A program made the position numbers and the translations under genes. The notes beneath the pieces are model-generated. The model saw nothing but the letters and a program-made list of their open reading frames with translations, was not told where the DNA came from and ran no database searches. This document shows positions 45,519-53,750 of a stretch of 64,000 bases of DNA, piece by piece (positions within the stretch are counted from its first letter, which is position 1; each line of letters opens with the position of its first letter). The stretch comes from CAVYVZ01 sp963772065. GTDB lineage: Bacteria; Acidobacteriota; Vicinamibacteria; Vicinamibacterales; UBA2999. Where the stretch lies: contig CAVYVZ010000002.1 of the NCBI GenBank assembly GCA_963772065.1, positions 372,001-436,000 on the forward strand. Direction: 5' to 3'.

Positions 45519-46901
45519 GTGGACGTGCTCAATACCGCGCCTGAAGCTGATGCTCAACTCGATCGGGCGATTGGTCTCGGCGGCGCCACGCTGCTGGTAA
45601 TCGGCAGCGTCATTGGTTCCGGCATTTTTCTGACCACCGGAATCATGCTCCAGGAGCTCCCCTCCATCCCGCTGGTGCTCCTCGCGTGGACCGCCGGCGG
45701 CCTCCTTGCGATGAGCGGCGGCCTGACCTACGCGGAGATGGGGTCGATGTTCCCGCGGTCCGGTGGCCTCTACGTGTTTCTGAGCGAGGCCTACGGCGCG
45801 ATCTGGGGGTTCCTGTTCGGCTGGGCCTGCCTCCTCGTCATTCTCACCGGCAGCGTGGCCACCGTGGCCGTCGGATTCGCCGAGTACTTCAGCTACTTCT
45901 TCCCGGCGCTCGGCACCGACCGCGTGCTCGGGACGTTCGCGATGCCCTGGGGACCCTGGAGCATCAGCGCCGGTCAGCTCGTGGCGGCCGGCTCGATCCT
46001 CGTCATTACCGCCGCCAACTATGTCGGCATCAAGAGCGGCAACCGCATGAATGCGGTGCTGACGACGATGAAGGTTGCCGCGCTCGTGGCGGTGCCGGTA
46101 CTGGCACTCGCCTACCTCCGTGTCGACCCGGTGCTCACGCCCGTGGTGCCGCCCTCCGCCGGCCGGCCGCTCGTGTCCTTCGGCATCGTCATGATCGCCG
46201 TGATGTGGACGTACGAGGGGTGGTACTACGTGGCGTTCGCGGCCGGCGAGATCAAGAACGCCGCCCGCAACGTCCCCCGCGCGCTCATTTTCGGCACGAC
46301 GGCGCTGACGGCCATCTACGTCACCGTGAACGTCGCCTATGTGCTGTCGCTCACGATCGAGGAGATGTCCGGCGTCGTGCGGATAGCCGAGAAGATGGTG
46401 ACGACGCTCGTCGGGCCGATCGGCGCGAGCCTCGTCGCGGGGACCGTCGTGATCTCGACGTTTGGCTGCAACGTGGCCGGCGTCATTGCGTCTTCACGCA
46501 CGTGCTTTGCGATGGCCGCCGACCGGCGCTTCTTTCCGGCGGCCGCGCGCGTGCATCCGACCTTTCACACGCCGCACGTCGCGCTGATCGTGACCAGCCT
46601 CTGGTCGGCATTCCTGACGCTCACCGGCGGCTACGAGGCGCTCTTCACCTACGTGACGTTCGCCTCGGTGCTCTTCGGAACGCTCGGCGGCGCGGCGATC
46701 TTCGTCCTTCGAGCGCGACGGCCCGATGTGCCGCGGCCGTATCGAACCACCGGCTATCCGGTGATCCCGATCCTGTATGTGCTGGGCTCGTTCGCGCTCG
46801 TCTGGAACACCCTGATGGAACGTCCCACAGAATCGATTGCCGGTCTCGGGCTGGTTGCGCTCGGCCTTCCGTTCTACTTCTACTGGTCGCGAGGGCGGTA
46901 A
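45519..46901 (+). CDS. APC-family amino acid permease
   Basis: 460 residues starting at GTG 45519, with CCGGAG just upstream. Twelve membrane segments are seen, beginning IGLGGATLLVIGSVIGSGIF, which carries the unwound-helix GSGIF substrate motif of LAT/basic amino acid transporters. Also conserved are YAEMGSMFPRSGGLYVFL and VMWTYEGWYYVAFAAGEIKN. It probably imports or exchanges amino acids. It is followed after 3 nt by the ketopantoate reductase-like gene, so the two may be co-transcribed. Confidence 0.93.
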   Translation: MDVLNTAPEADAQLDRAIGLGGATLLVIGSVIGSGIFLTTGIMLQELPSIPLVLLAWTAGGLLAMSGGLTYAEMGSMFPRSGGLYVFLSEAYGAIWGFLFGWACLLVILTGSVATVAVGFAEYFSYFFPALGTDRVLGTFAMPWGPWSISAGQLVAAGSILVITAANYVGIKSGNRMNAVLTTMKVAALVAVPVLALAYLRVDPVLTPVVPPSAGRPLVSFGIVMIAVMWTYEGWYYVAFAAGEIKNAARNVPRALIFGTTALTAIYVTVNVAYVLSLTIEEMSGVVRIAEKMVTTLVGPIGASLVAGTVVISTFGCNVAGVIASSRTCFAMAADRRFFPAAARVHPTFHTPHVALIVTSLWSAFLTLTGGYEALFTYVTFASVLFGTLGGAAIFVLRARRPDVPRPYRTTGYPVIPILYVLGSFALVWNTLMERPTESIAGLGLVALGLPFYFYWSRGR

Positions 46902-46904
46902 CCC

Positions 46905-47831
46905 GTGCGATTCGCGATCCTGGGCTCGGGTGCTGTCGGTGGCTTCTACGGCGCGAAGCTGTGGCAGGCGGGTCATGATGTCACCTTCATCGCGCGAGGA
47001 AAGCATCTCGACGCGATCCGGCAGCGCGGCCTCGAGATCAGGAGCCCGCTCGGTGATTTCGTCGCGCGCGGGGCAGCGGAGGAGGATACGGCGCGCATCG
47101 GCCAAGTGGACTGCGTCGTGCTCGCAACGAAGGCGTACGACAATGCCACCGCGCTGCCGAAGCTCCAGCCGATGATGGGCAGCGGTTCGACCGTGCTCAC
47201 GCTGCAGAACGGCGTCGACAGCGTGGACGAGTGCGCGTCCGCCGTTGGCCGCGAGGCGGTGATCGGCGGGTCAGCCTACATCGCCGCCGCCGTCGAAGCG
47301 CCCGGGTTGATCGTTCAGACGGGCACGCACACACGTGTCGTGTTCGGCGAGGTGTACCAGGCGGGCGCCGCGGTATCCCCCCGCGTGGCTGCGATCCGCG
47401 ACGCGCTGGCCGGCACGGGAATCGAGGTCGAAGCGGTCGCCGACGCCAAGGTGCCCCTCTGGGAGAAGTTCATCTACCTGTCGCCCTTCGCCGCCTTCAC
47501 CGGCGCTGCGCGGCTTGCGATCGGAGGGATCTGGAAGTTCCCGCAGATCCGAGACACGTTCTACGAGGCGTGCCGCGAGGTGGAACGTGTGGCTCGCGCG
47601 GAAGGTGTGAACGTGGCCGCCGACAGTGTCAGCCGGATCGAAGGCTACATGGCGAACCTGCCGCCCTCGACGCGGTCGTCGCTCTTGATCGATCTGCAGC
47701 AGGGAAAGAGCATCGAGGTGGAGGCGCTGCAGGGAGCCGTCGTCAGGCGAGGGAAGAAGACCGGTGTTCCGACGCCGATTCACGCCGCGCTCTATGCCGC
47801 CCTCAAGCCGTACGAGAACGGCCCGATCTGA
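46905..47831 (+). CDS. 2-dehydropantoate 2-reductase family protein (PanE/ApbA)
   Basis: 308 residues from GTG 46905. The NADPH-binding motif GSGAVGG is at residues 7-13. The C-domain carries the catalytic Lys (DAKVPLWEKFIYLSPF) and the family signature RSSLLIDLQQGKSIEVEALQG. PanE reduces ketopantoate to pantoate in CoA synthesis. Many genomes have several homologues with other 2-keto acid substrates and no pan genes are adjacent, so panE is not assigned. Confidence 0.9.
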   Translation: MRFAILGSGAVGGFYGAKLWQAGHDVTFIARGKHLDAIRQRGLEIRSPLGDFVARGAAEEDTARIGQVDCVVLATKAYDNATALPKLQPMMGSGSTVLTLQNGVDSVDECASAVGREAVIGGSAYIAAAVEAPGLIVQTGTHTRVVFGEVYQAGAAVSPRVAAIRDALAGTGIEVEAVADAKVPLWEKFIYLSPFAAFTGAARLAIGGIWKFPQIRDTFYEACREVERVARAEGVNVAADSVSRIEGYMANLPPSTRSSLLIDLQQGKSIEVEALQGAVVRRGKKTGVPTPIHAALYAALKPYENGPI

Positions 47832-47928
47832 TCGAGCACTGCCGTAATTCGCGGCTTCTCCGCGGCGTTGCGGTCCGGTTATAGAATTGGGGTTTCAGCT
47901 CCCTGCGCCGTTTCAAAAGGAGGCGCGC

Positions 47929-48771
47929 ATGACGAATGTGATGAGTGGGGTCGACGTGTTGGTCGGCACCGATTGGGTTGCGCAGCACCGCGCAGACTCC
48001 AACGTTCGCGTCGTCGAAGTCGACGTGGACACCGCGGCGTACGACCAGGGCCACGTGCCCGGGTCCATCGGCTGGAACTGGACGACCGAGTTGTGCGACA
48101 CGCTCGTGCGCGACATCGTCCCGAAGGCGAAGCTCGAGAAGCTGCTCGGCGCGTCCGGCATCACGCCCGATACGACGATCGTGCTCTACGGCGACAACAA
48201 CAACTGGTTCGCCGCCTGGGCGTTCTGGCAGCTCAAGGTCTACGGGCACCGCGACGTGCGCATCATGAACGGCGGCCGCAAGAAGTGGCTGGCCGAGAGC
48301 CGCGAGGTCGACACCGCGAAGCCGCAGTCGACGGCGAGCACCTACACTGCGAAGGACGCGGATCTGAGCATTCGCGCGTTTCTGCCGGAGGTGCAGCGCG
48401 CGCTCGGCCGTTCGGACACGGCGATGGTGGACGTGCGGAGCCCGCAGGAGTTCACCGGCGAGATCCTGGCGCCGCCGGGCCTTCCGGAGACCTGCCAGCG
48501 CGGCGGCCACATCCCGGGCGCGAAGAGCATTCCGTGGGGCAAGGCGTGCAACGAGGACGGCACGTTCAAGAGCCACGACGAACTCGCGGCCCTCTACGGC
48601 GGCCAGGGCATCACGCCGGAGAAGAACGTGATTGCCTATTGCCGGATCGGCGAGCGCTCCAGCCATACGTGGTTCGTGCTGAAGTACCTGCTCGGCTACC
48701 CGAACGTGAAGAACTACGACGGCTCGTGGACCGAATGGGGGAATCTGGTGGGAGCTCCCGTAGAAAGATAG
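47929..48771 (+). CDS. Thiosulfate/3-mercaptopyruvate sulfurtransferase (tandem rhodanese)
   Basis: 280 residues from ATG 47929, with AAAAGGAGG just upstream. Two rhodanese domains are present: a structural N-domain (VDVDTAAYDQGHVPGSIGWN, IVLYGDNNNWFAAWA) and a catalytic C-domain with the persulfide Cys in AYCRIGERSSHTWFVLKYLL. RIGERS rather than GS(G/S)VTA places it in the thiosulfate sulfurtransferase type. It transfers sulfane sulfur to cyanide or thiols. It is followed by a small conserved protein and a TauE/SafE transporter, forming an apparent sulfur module. Confidence 0.94.
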   Translation: MTNVMSGVDVLVGTDWVAQHRADSNVRVVEVDVDTAAYDQGHVPGSIGWNWTTELCDTLVRDIVPKAKLEKLLGASGITPDTTIVLYGDNNNWFAAWAFWQLKVYGHRDVRIMNGGRKKWLAESREVDTAKPQSTASTYTAKDADLSIRAFLPEVQRALGRSDTAMVDVRSPQEFTGEILAPPGLPETCQRGGHIPGAKSIPWGKACNEDGTFKSHDELAALYGGQGITPEKNVIAYCRIGERSSHTWFVLKYLLGYPNVKNYDGSWTEWGNLVGAPVER

Positions 48772-48781
48772 CGCCCCGACG

Positions 48782-49006
48782 ATGCGCAGCGAAGACTTCC
48801 GCGAGCAGCGCGAGCAGTTGAACGGCTGGGACATCAACATCGTGTCCTACCGGATCGGCGAGCGCTACTACTGCACGATCGACAACGTGGACCCCGGCGC
48901 ACGCTTCGCGCGCGCCGAGGGCGCCACGCGTGAGGAGGCCGAGGCCGCGGCGCGCGAGAAGGCGGCGCGGTACCTGCAGCAGACGCGGCGCTTCACGGCG
49001 ACTTGA
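48782..49006 (+). CDS. Small protein of unknown function in the sulfur module
   Basis: 74 residues, MRSEDFREQREQLNGWD at the start and RYLQQTRRFTAT at the end. It has a compact beta-beta-beta-helix pattern: NIVSYRIGERYYCTIDN, then GATREEAEAAAREKAARYL. The TREEAExxAxxKA helix is typical of small dodecin-like or RNase H-like caps, but I recognise no family. The single Cys30 sits in a strand. It begins 10 nt after the rhodanese stop and overlaps the TauE/SafE start by 1 nt, so it is almost certainly real and co-transcribed. Confidence 0.8.
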   Translation: MRSEDFREQREQLNGWDINIVSYRIGERYYCTIDNVDPGARFARAEGATREEAEAAAREKAARYLQQTRRFTAT

Positions 49007-49833
49007 TGCCGTCCGCAGGGGTCGCGTTCCTCGCCGCCGTGATGGCTGGCGGGGCACTGGCCGGAGGCCTCGGTGCGATTCTCGGCATCGGCGGCGGCGT
49101 CTTCCTCGTTCCGTTCCTCACGCTCGCACTCGGCGTTCCGATCAAACAGGCGCTCGCCGCGAGCCTCGTCACGGTGATCGCGACGTCGACCGCCGTCTCG
49201 GCCGGCTCCAACCGTCATCTCATCAACGAGCGGCTCGGTCTCGTGCTGGAAGTGGCCACGGTTGCGGGCAGCCTCGTCGGCGGGATCACGGCAGCAGCGC
49301 TCTCACCGTCGACGCTGCATGCGATCTTCGCGTTCAGCACCTTCTCCATTGCCCTCGTCATGCTGACGCGCCTCGACACGCGCAACGTGATCTTCGATCA
49401 GTCGGTCGATCCGGGTATCCTCGGCGGCCGTTTCTTCGACGAGGAAACCGCCAGGGACGTGGTCTATCAGGTGAAGCGGGTGCCGCTCGCCCTGGTTGGC
49501 TCCTTTGCGGCCGGCAACCTCTCGACGCTGCTCGGCATCGGCGGAGGGATCATGAAAGTACCGCTGCTCAACGCCTTCTGCGGCGTCCCGATCCGTCCGG
49601 CCGCCGCGACGAGCGCGTTCATGATCGGGGTCACCGCCACGTCGGGCGCCGTCATCTACTACGGCCGCGGCGACCTGGTGCCGATCATGGCGGCGGCTGC
49701 GGTTCTCGGCGTCCGGATTGGATCGGGAGCCGGCATGCGCCTCGGCGCGGGCGTCGGCGCGCGGCGGACCAAGCAGCTGATGGCCTGCGTCCTGGTGGTC
49801 GTGTCCGCGCTGATGCTGACGGGGGTGCGGTAG
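49006..49833 (+). CDS. TauE/SafE family sulfite/organosulfur exporter
   Basis: 275 residues from ATG 49006, which overlaps the previous TGA. About eight membrane segments are arranged as two inverted-repeat halves, each opening with the family signature: GGLGAILGIGGGVFLVPFL and LSTLLGIGGGIMKVPLL. Members export sulfite, sulfoacetate or related anions. Its place after a rhodanese gene supports a sulfur role. The stop overlaps the DUF1634 start, a partnership seen widely. Confidence 0.93.
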   Translation: MPSAGVAFLAAVMAGGALAGGLGAILGIGGGVFLVPFLTLALGVPIKQALAASLVTVIATSTAVSAGSNRHLINERLGLVLEVATVAGSLVGGITAAALSPSTLHAIFAFSTFSIALVMLTRLDTRNVIFDQSVDPGILGGRFFDEETARDVVYQVKRVPLALVGSFAAGNLSTLLGIGGGIMKVPLLNAFCGVPIRPAAATSAFMIGVTATSGAVIYYGRGDLVPIMAAAAVLGVRIGSGAGMRLGAGVGARRTKQLMACVLVVVSALMLTGVR

Positions 49834-50126
49834 TGCGTCCGCCGCCGCATCCGAGCGCCCGCGCCATGACGGTCGTGGTGCGCGTTGGTACCGCGGTCAG
49901 CACGACGCTGCTGGCCATCGGCCTCCTGCTCGCGCTGACCGGCCCGCCCACTGGCGCCGCGCGACTGCCGCTTACCGCCGGCCTGCTGATCCTGATGGCG
50001 ACGCCGGTTGCGAACCTGCTCGTGGCGCTGGTGGACGAGATCGCCGCGCGCGAGTGGGCCTTCGTCGCGGTCGGCATCGTCGTGCTCGTTCTGCTTGCCG
50101 GCAGCCTCGTCGTGGCGTTTTCATGA
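49833..50126 (+). CDS. DUF1634-type small membrane protein
   Basis: 97 residues from GTG 49833, overlapping the TauE/SafE stop by 1 nt. Three membrane segments are visible: VGTAVSTTLLAIGLLLAL, LTAGLLILMATPVANLLVAL and VAVGIVVLVLLAGSLVVAF. DUF1634 proteins are usually encoded directly after TauE/SafE transporters and are presumed auxiliary subunits. Its stop is 2 nt from that of the convergent DUF418 gene. Confidence 0.88.
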   Translation: MRPPPHPSARAMTVVVRVGTAVSTTLLAIGLLLALTGPPTGAARLPLTAGLLILMATPVANLLVALVDEIAAREWAFVAVGIVVLVLLAGSLVVAFS

Positions 50127-50128
50127 CG

Positions 50129-51346
50129 TTAGACGGCGACACCTGCACCGGCCTTCAGAGGCTGCGCCTGCCCGTAGGTGAGAGTTCGCCACAGCCACTC
50201 CGCGGGTCCGAATCGGAACCGTCGCATCCATGCATGCGCAAGTCCGACCTGAACCGCGTAGCCCACCACCCAGACCAGCGCGATCCATGCTGGCCCAATC
50301 CTGCCCATGAGATGCGGACCGGGCGCGAAACCGTAGAACAGCCAGATGCCGAAGGTGGTTTCGAGCAGATACCAGGTAAGAGCCATTTGACCGACGGGCG
50401 CCAGCGCCAGGACGGCACCCTTCCAGCGCGGGTTCAAGAACAGCAGCGCGAGGCCGGATGCAAAGGCCAGCGTGAACCCCAGGTATCCACTCTCGACGAT
50501 GAGTCTCCGCATGAACGGCAGGAAAAAGCCACTTGCGTCGGCGAGGAAGTGACCTGTGAAGACGCTGTTTCCCGCCACGCCAACGATCGTTCCGGCGAGG
50601 AGGATCTTCTTGAGCGCCGGCCGATGGCGATCGAGGTTCGCAAGATCGAGCGCCCGTGCCGCGTACAACCCAACCAGGAGGCGCCCGAAGACGGCCACTT
50701 GGTATGCCACCTGGCCGATCGAGTTCGTGAGGTACCAGTCGTACGTCCAGTTGGCGACGAGAACCTCGGAATAGTCGCCGGTCGAAAAGGCCGCCAGCGC
50801 CAGCGCATCGTACGCCGGCCCCGTGTCGCCCGTTCTCGCGAGCGATCCTCGAACGCCGTCGATCACGGCCGGGACGAGGATGGCCGCTGATAGAGCGACG
50901 GCGAGTAGCCGCCGGAGCGGCGTGCGGACGAACAGCGGAAGGAGTAGCGCCCAGAGGGCGTAGAAGCGCAGGACGTCGAAGCACCACATGAGCCAACCAT
51001 GCAGTGCCCCGAAGACGAACAGCCACCCGATGCGACGGTAGAACAGGTTGGTCGCCGACCCACGAGCTCGGGCGCGATCGAGGAAGAGCCAGAAGCTGAT
51101 GCCGAAGAGCACGGAGAAGAGGCCGATGAATTTGTTCTCGACGAGGAACTGCTCGAGCACGTAGACGAGTTTGTCGAGGGTAGTGGTCGATACTGACGCC
51201 CGTTGCTCCTCCGTCATGTAAGCGAATCCCGAAAAGATCATCAGGTTCGCCCCGAACACACCGAAGAGCGCGAATCCGCGCAGCCCGTCAACAAACGCCA
51301 ACCGTCCCGTGGAAGTACCTCGCGAAGCGTCAGCGAACGTATCCAA
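50129..51346 (-). CDS. DUF418 family membrane protein (last gene of the 13.5-kb operon)
   Basis: 405 residues from TTG 51346; the TTG 15 codons further in is an alternative. About ten membrane segments. The N-terminus RLAFVDGLRGFALFGVFGANL and the C-terminal DUF418 domain (GYLGFTLAFASGLALLFLNP, GQMALTWYLLETTFGIWLFYG) are typical. DUF418 proteins are distantly related to acyltransferase-3 membrane enzymes, and their role is unknown. It overlaps the end of the first sulfatase-like gene by 17 nt, which ties it to the operon. GAGGAG lies close upstream of the TTG. Confidence 0.88.
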   Translation of the reverse strand: MDTFADASRGTSTGRLAFVDGLRGFALFGVFGANLMIFSGFAYMTEEQRASVSTTTLDKLVYVLEQFLVENKFIGLFSVLFGISFWLFLDRARARGSATNLFYRRIGWLFVFGALHGWLMWCFDVLRFYALWALLLPLFVRTPLRRLLAVALSAAILVPAVIDGVRGSLARTGDTGPAYDALALAAFSTGDYSEVLVANWTYDWYLTNSIGQVAYQVAVFGRLLVGLYAARALDLANLDRHRPALKKILLAGTIVGVAGNSVFTGHFLADASGFFLPFMRRLIVESGYLGFTLAFASGLALLFLNPRWKGAVLALAPVGQMALTWYLLETTFGIWLFYGFAPGPHLMGRIGPAWIALVWVVGYAVQVGLAHAWMRRFRFGPAEWLWRTLTYGQAQPLKAGAGVAV

Positions 51347-53735
51347 GGCTCCTCAGTCGCTGCAGCTGCTCGGGGCTGAGGTTCTTCGTCGTCTCGGTAT
51401 CCGGTTTCAGCTTCGCGCGCTCGGCCATCTGTTTCCAGCCGTCCAGCGCCTTCGACAGCCGTGCAACGATATCCGGATGCTGCGCGGCGACGTCCGTGCG
51501 GTCCAGCGGATCCTTCGCGAAGTCGTACAGCTCGAACTCGGGCCCGCCGCGAGGCCGCGCGCTATTGCGAATGAGCTTCCACTGGCCATCGTTGATCGCA
51601 AACGATTCGGTGTCGTGCGGCGGCGGCGCGGCGCCCTTCCTCGGGTCGGTGGCCAGCTTCTCCGTGATCGCCGGACGACGCTGCCAGGAGTGGGCCTGCA
51701 CACCGCCGGTGGACTCTTCCAGCAGCGGTCCGAGGCTTTGGCCCTGGAGGCCGTTCGGCGCCGCGATGCCGCTGAGCTCGAGTAGCGTCGGCATCACGTC
51801 GATCGACTGCACGATTTCGTCGACGACGCGGGGCGTCCGCAAACCAGCAGGCCAGTGCATCACGAGCGGGACCTGCGTGAGCTCGCCGTACACGGTCTGT
51901 CCGTGAAACATCCGGTCGTGCTCGAGGAACTCTTCGCCGTGATCGCTGAGGAACACGACGAGCGTGTCGTCGGCGATGCCCAGGCGCTCCAGCGTCTGCA
52001 TCAGGCGTCCGACTTCCACATCCATGCCGCGGATGGATCCGTCGTACCAGTCCTTGTCGTGGTGCACAAACGCCTCGGCGTCGAGCCCCGCCTTCACGAG
52101 CTCCTCGCGATTGGGCATGCCGAACAGGCGGAGCAGCGGCTCCTTGATGACCTTCCGCACCTCGTCGAGCTGTTTCACGTGCTCGTCCTTCTTCGACGGG
52201 TCTGCCCAGAGGGCATCGTACGGGCGCCGCGGCTCGAATGGATCGTGCGGGTCGAACACGTGCAGGAACGCAAAGAACGGCGTGTCGCGATGGCGGCCCA
52301 GCCACTCCGTGAGGCGGTCGACATACTCACGCGCGGTCTTGCTCGATCCCTGCTGCGAGAACGAGCCGTCCTCGTGCAGCTCCTCGAACCCCTGATGCAG
52401 GTTGGTGAACTGGCCCGTGAAGAGCACGGAGGCGAGCGAGATCGTGGCGTAGCCCGCCGCGCGGTACGACTCGGCGAGCGTATTGGCCGCCGCCGGGAGG
52501 TGGTCCGCGAAGTTGGCGACGCCATGCGACGTCGGATAGAGCGAGGTCATCAGCGTCGGCGTGGACACCTTCGTCCACGTCGCCTGCACCGTGTAGTTCT
52601 TGAACAGCGCACCCTCTTTCGCGAGCTTCGCGATCACCGGCGCCGTCTGACGCGAATAGCCGTAGGCGTCGAGGTGGTCGCGCCGCAGCGTGTCAGCCTG
52701 GATCAGAATCACGCCGCCCGGCTTGCGGGGTTCGTTCCGCGCCGCGCGGCGGTCGACTCGACTCCGCACAACCGGCGCACCCCAGAAGCCCAGCGTGCCA
52801 GGCTCCGCGGCGGCAAGCTCCAGGGAGAGTGTCACCGGCCGTCCCGCCCACCGCTGAAGGTCGATCGTCATCGGCTCCCACCGATGGGGAGTCGTCACCG
52901 TATGCTCGAGCACGCTTTGCGCGTCGCCCGTTCCTTCGCGAACCGCAACCCTGAACGTCGCCGGAGCATCCTCGAGCGTCCCAACCGACAGATCGAGCCA
53001 CGGCTGCGAGGGAAGGTCGACCGGCACGTCGATGCGCTCGGGCGCGCGTGAGGCCAGGGACTCGCGGTAGATTTCCTTGAGGCCTTGCCACGTCACGCCG
53101 GAGGCGATGCTGGCCAGGTGTTCCTTCCGAAACACGAGCCGCACGGATTCGATTTCGAAGGTAGCGCCCGCCACGTCGGTCGGCCGCAGAAGGACATGCT
53201 GTGTCGTGGTGCCGACGACGTGGAGCATCGGCGTCAACGTGTAGGTCTGCATCTCGCCGCCGGGCGTGAGCGAGGCCCTCAAGCCGAACCCGCCGCCAAG
53301 CCCCTTGGCCATCTGCACTTGCTGATTGATGTCCAGCTTCTCGGCGCGCGCCGTTTGCGCCGAGACCGTTTCTCCCGCAGAGACCTTGATCCGCACTTCG
53401 ATCGCATGCAACAGGTCGGACGTATCGAAGCCTGACGTGCGCGTCAGGTGCAGGACGGGGAAGTCGCTGGTCGTCTGGCCGACGAGGCGGCCGTCACGAA
53501 CTGTCATCCCCGCGACGCCCGGGCCCGCCTGCCACTGTTCGGCCTTGAACTCCGTGCGCGGCAGCGCTCGCGCTGCCTTCGTTCCGCCGCTGACCATGTC
53601 GGCCTTGAAGGTGTCGACGAGCCGAATCGCCGCGCCTTCACTCGTCCGGGATTCGGACCGTGTCACGTACCACGCGGCCGCCGCGGCGCCGATGAGGATC
53701 GCGCCGATGAGAACGCGAGTGCCAGCTTTCGTCAT
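51330..53735 (-). CDS. Sulfatase-like hydrolase/transferase, paralog 1 (Thr at the nucleophile position)
   Basis: 801 residues. An N-terminal membrane anchor (VLIGAILIGAAAAAWYV) is followed by a beta-rich region (about 35-335) and a sulfatase-fold domain (about 340-770). Metal-binding motif: ADTLRRDHLDAYGY with Asp348; second motif: FLSDHGEEFLEHDRM. Anchored on the SLYPTSHGV turn, the fGly Cys position is occupied by Thr388 (WTKVSTPT), so it is not a formylglycine sulfatase. The C-terminus ends LQRLRSLGYVR, a tail shared with its paralogs. It starts 15 nt after paralog 2 and shares its whole architecture, so the three are tandem duplicates. It probably acts in the periplasm. Confidence 0.9.
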   Translation of the reverse strand: MTKAGTRVLIGAILIGAAAAAWYVTRSESRTSEGAAIRLVDTFKADMVSGGTKAARALPRTEFKAEQWQAGPGVAGMTVRDGRLVGQTTSDFPVLHLTRTSGFDTSDLLHAIEVRIKVSAGETVSAQTARAEKLDINQQVQMAKGLGGGFGLRASLTPGGEMQTYTLTPMLHVVGTTTQHVLLRPTDVAGATFEIESVRLVFRKEHLASIASGVTWQGLKEIYRESLASRAPERIDVPVDLPSQPWLDLSVGTLEDAPATFRVAVREGTGDAQSVLEHTVTTPHRWEPMTIDLQRWAGRPVTLSLELAAAEPGTLGFWGAPVVRSRVDRRAARNEPRKPGGVILIQADTLRRDHLDAYGYSRQTAPVIAKLAKEGALFKNYTVQATWTKVSTPTLMTSLYPTSHGVANFADHLPAAANTLAESYRAAGYATISLASVLFTGQFTNLHQGFEELHEDGSFSQQGSSKTAREYVDRLTEWLGRHRDTPFFAFLHVFDPHDPFEPRRPYDALWADPSKKDEHVKQLDEVRKVIKEPLLRLFGMPNREELVKAGLDAEAFVHHDKDWYDGSIRGMDVEVGRLMQTLERLGIADDTLVVFLSDHGEEFLEHDRMFHGQTVYGELTQVPLVMHWPAGLRTPRVVDEIVQSIDVMPTLLELSGIAAPNGLQGQSLGPLLEESTGGVQAHSWQRRPAITEKLATDPRKGAAPPPHDTESFAINDGQWKLIRNSARPRGGPEFELYDFAKDPLDRTDVAAQHPDIVARLSKALDGWKQMAERAKLKPDTETTKNLSPEQLQRLRSLGYVR

Positions 53736-53750
53736 CTCCTGCCTCCGGCG

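Noticed and set aside
46905..47831. Firm assignment as panE
   Set aside because: The family has many paralogs with other 2-keto acid substrates, and no pantothenate genes are nearby.
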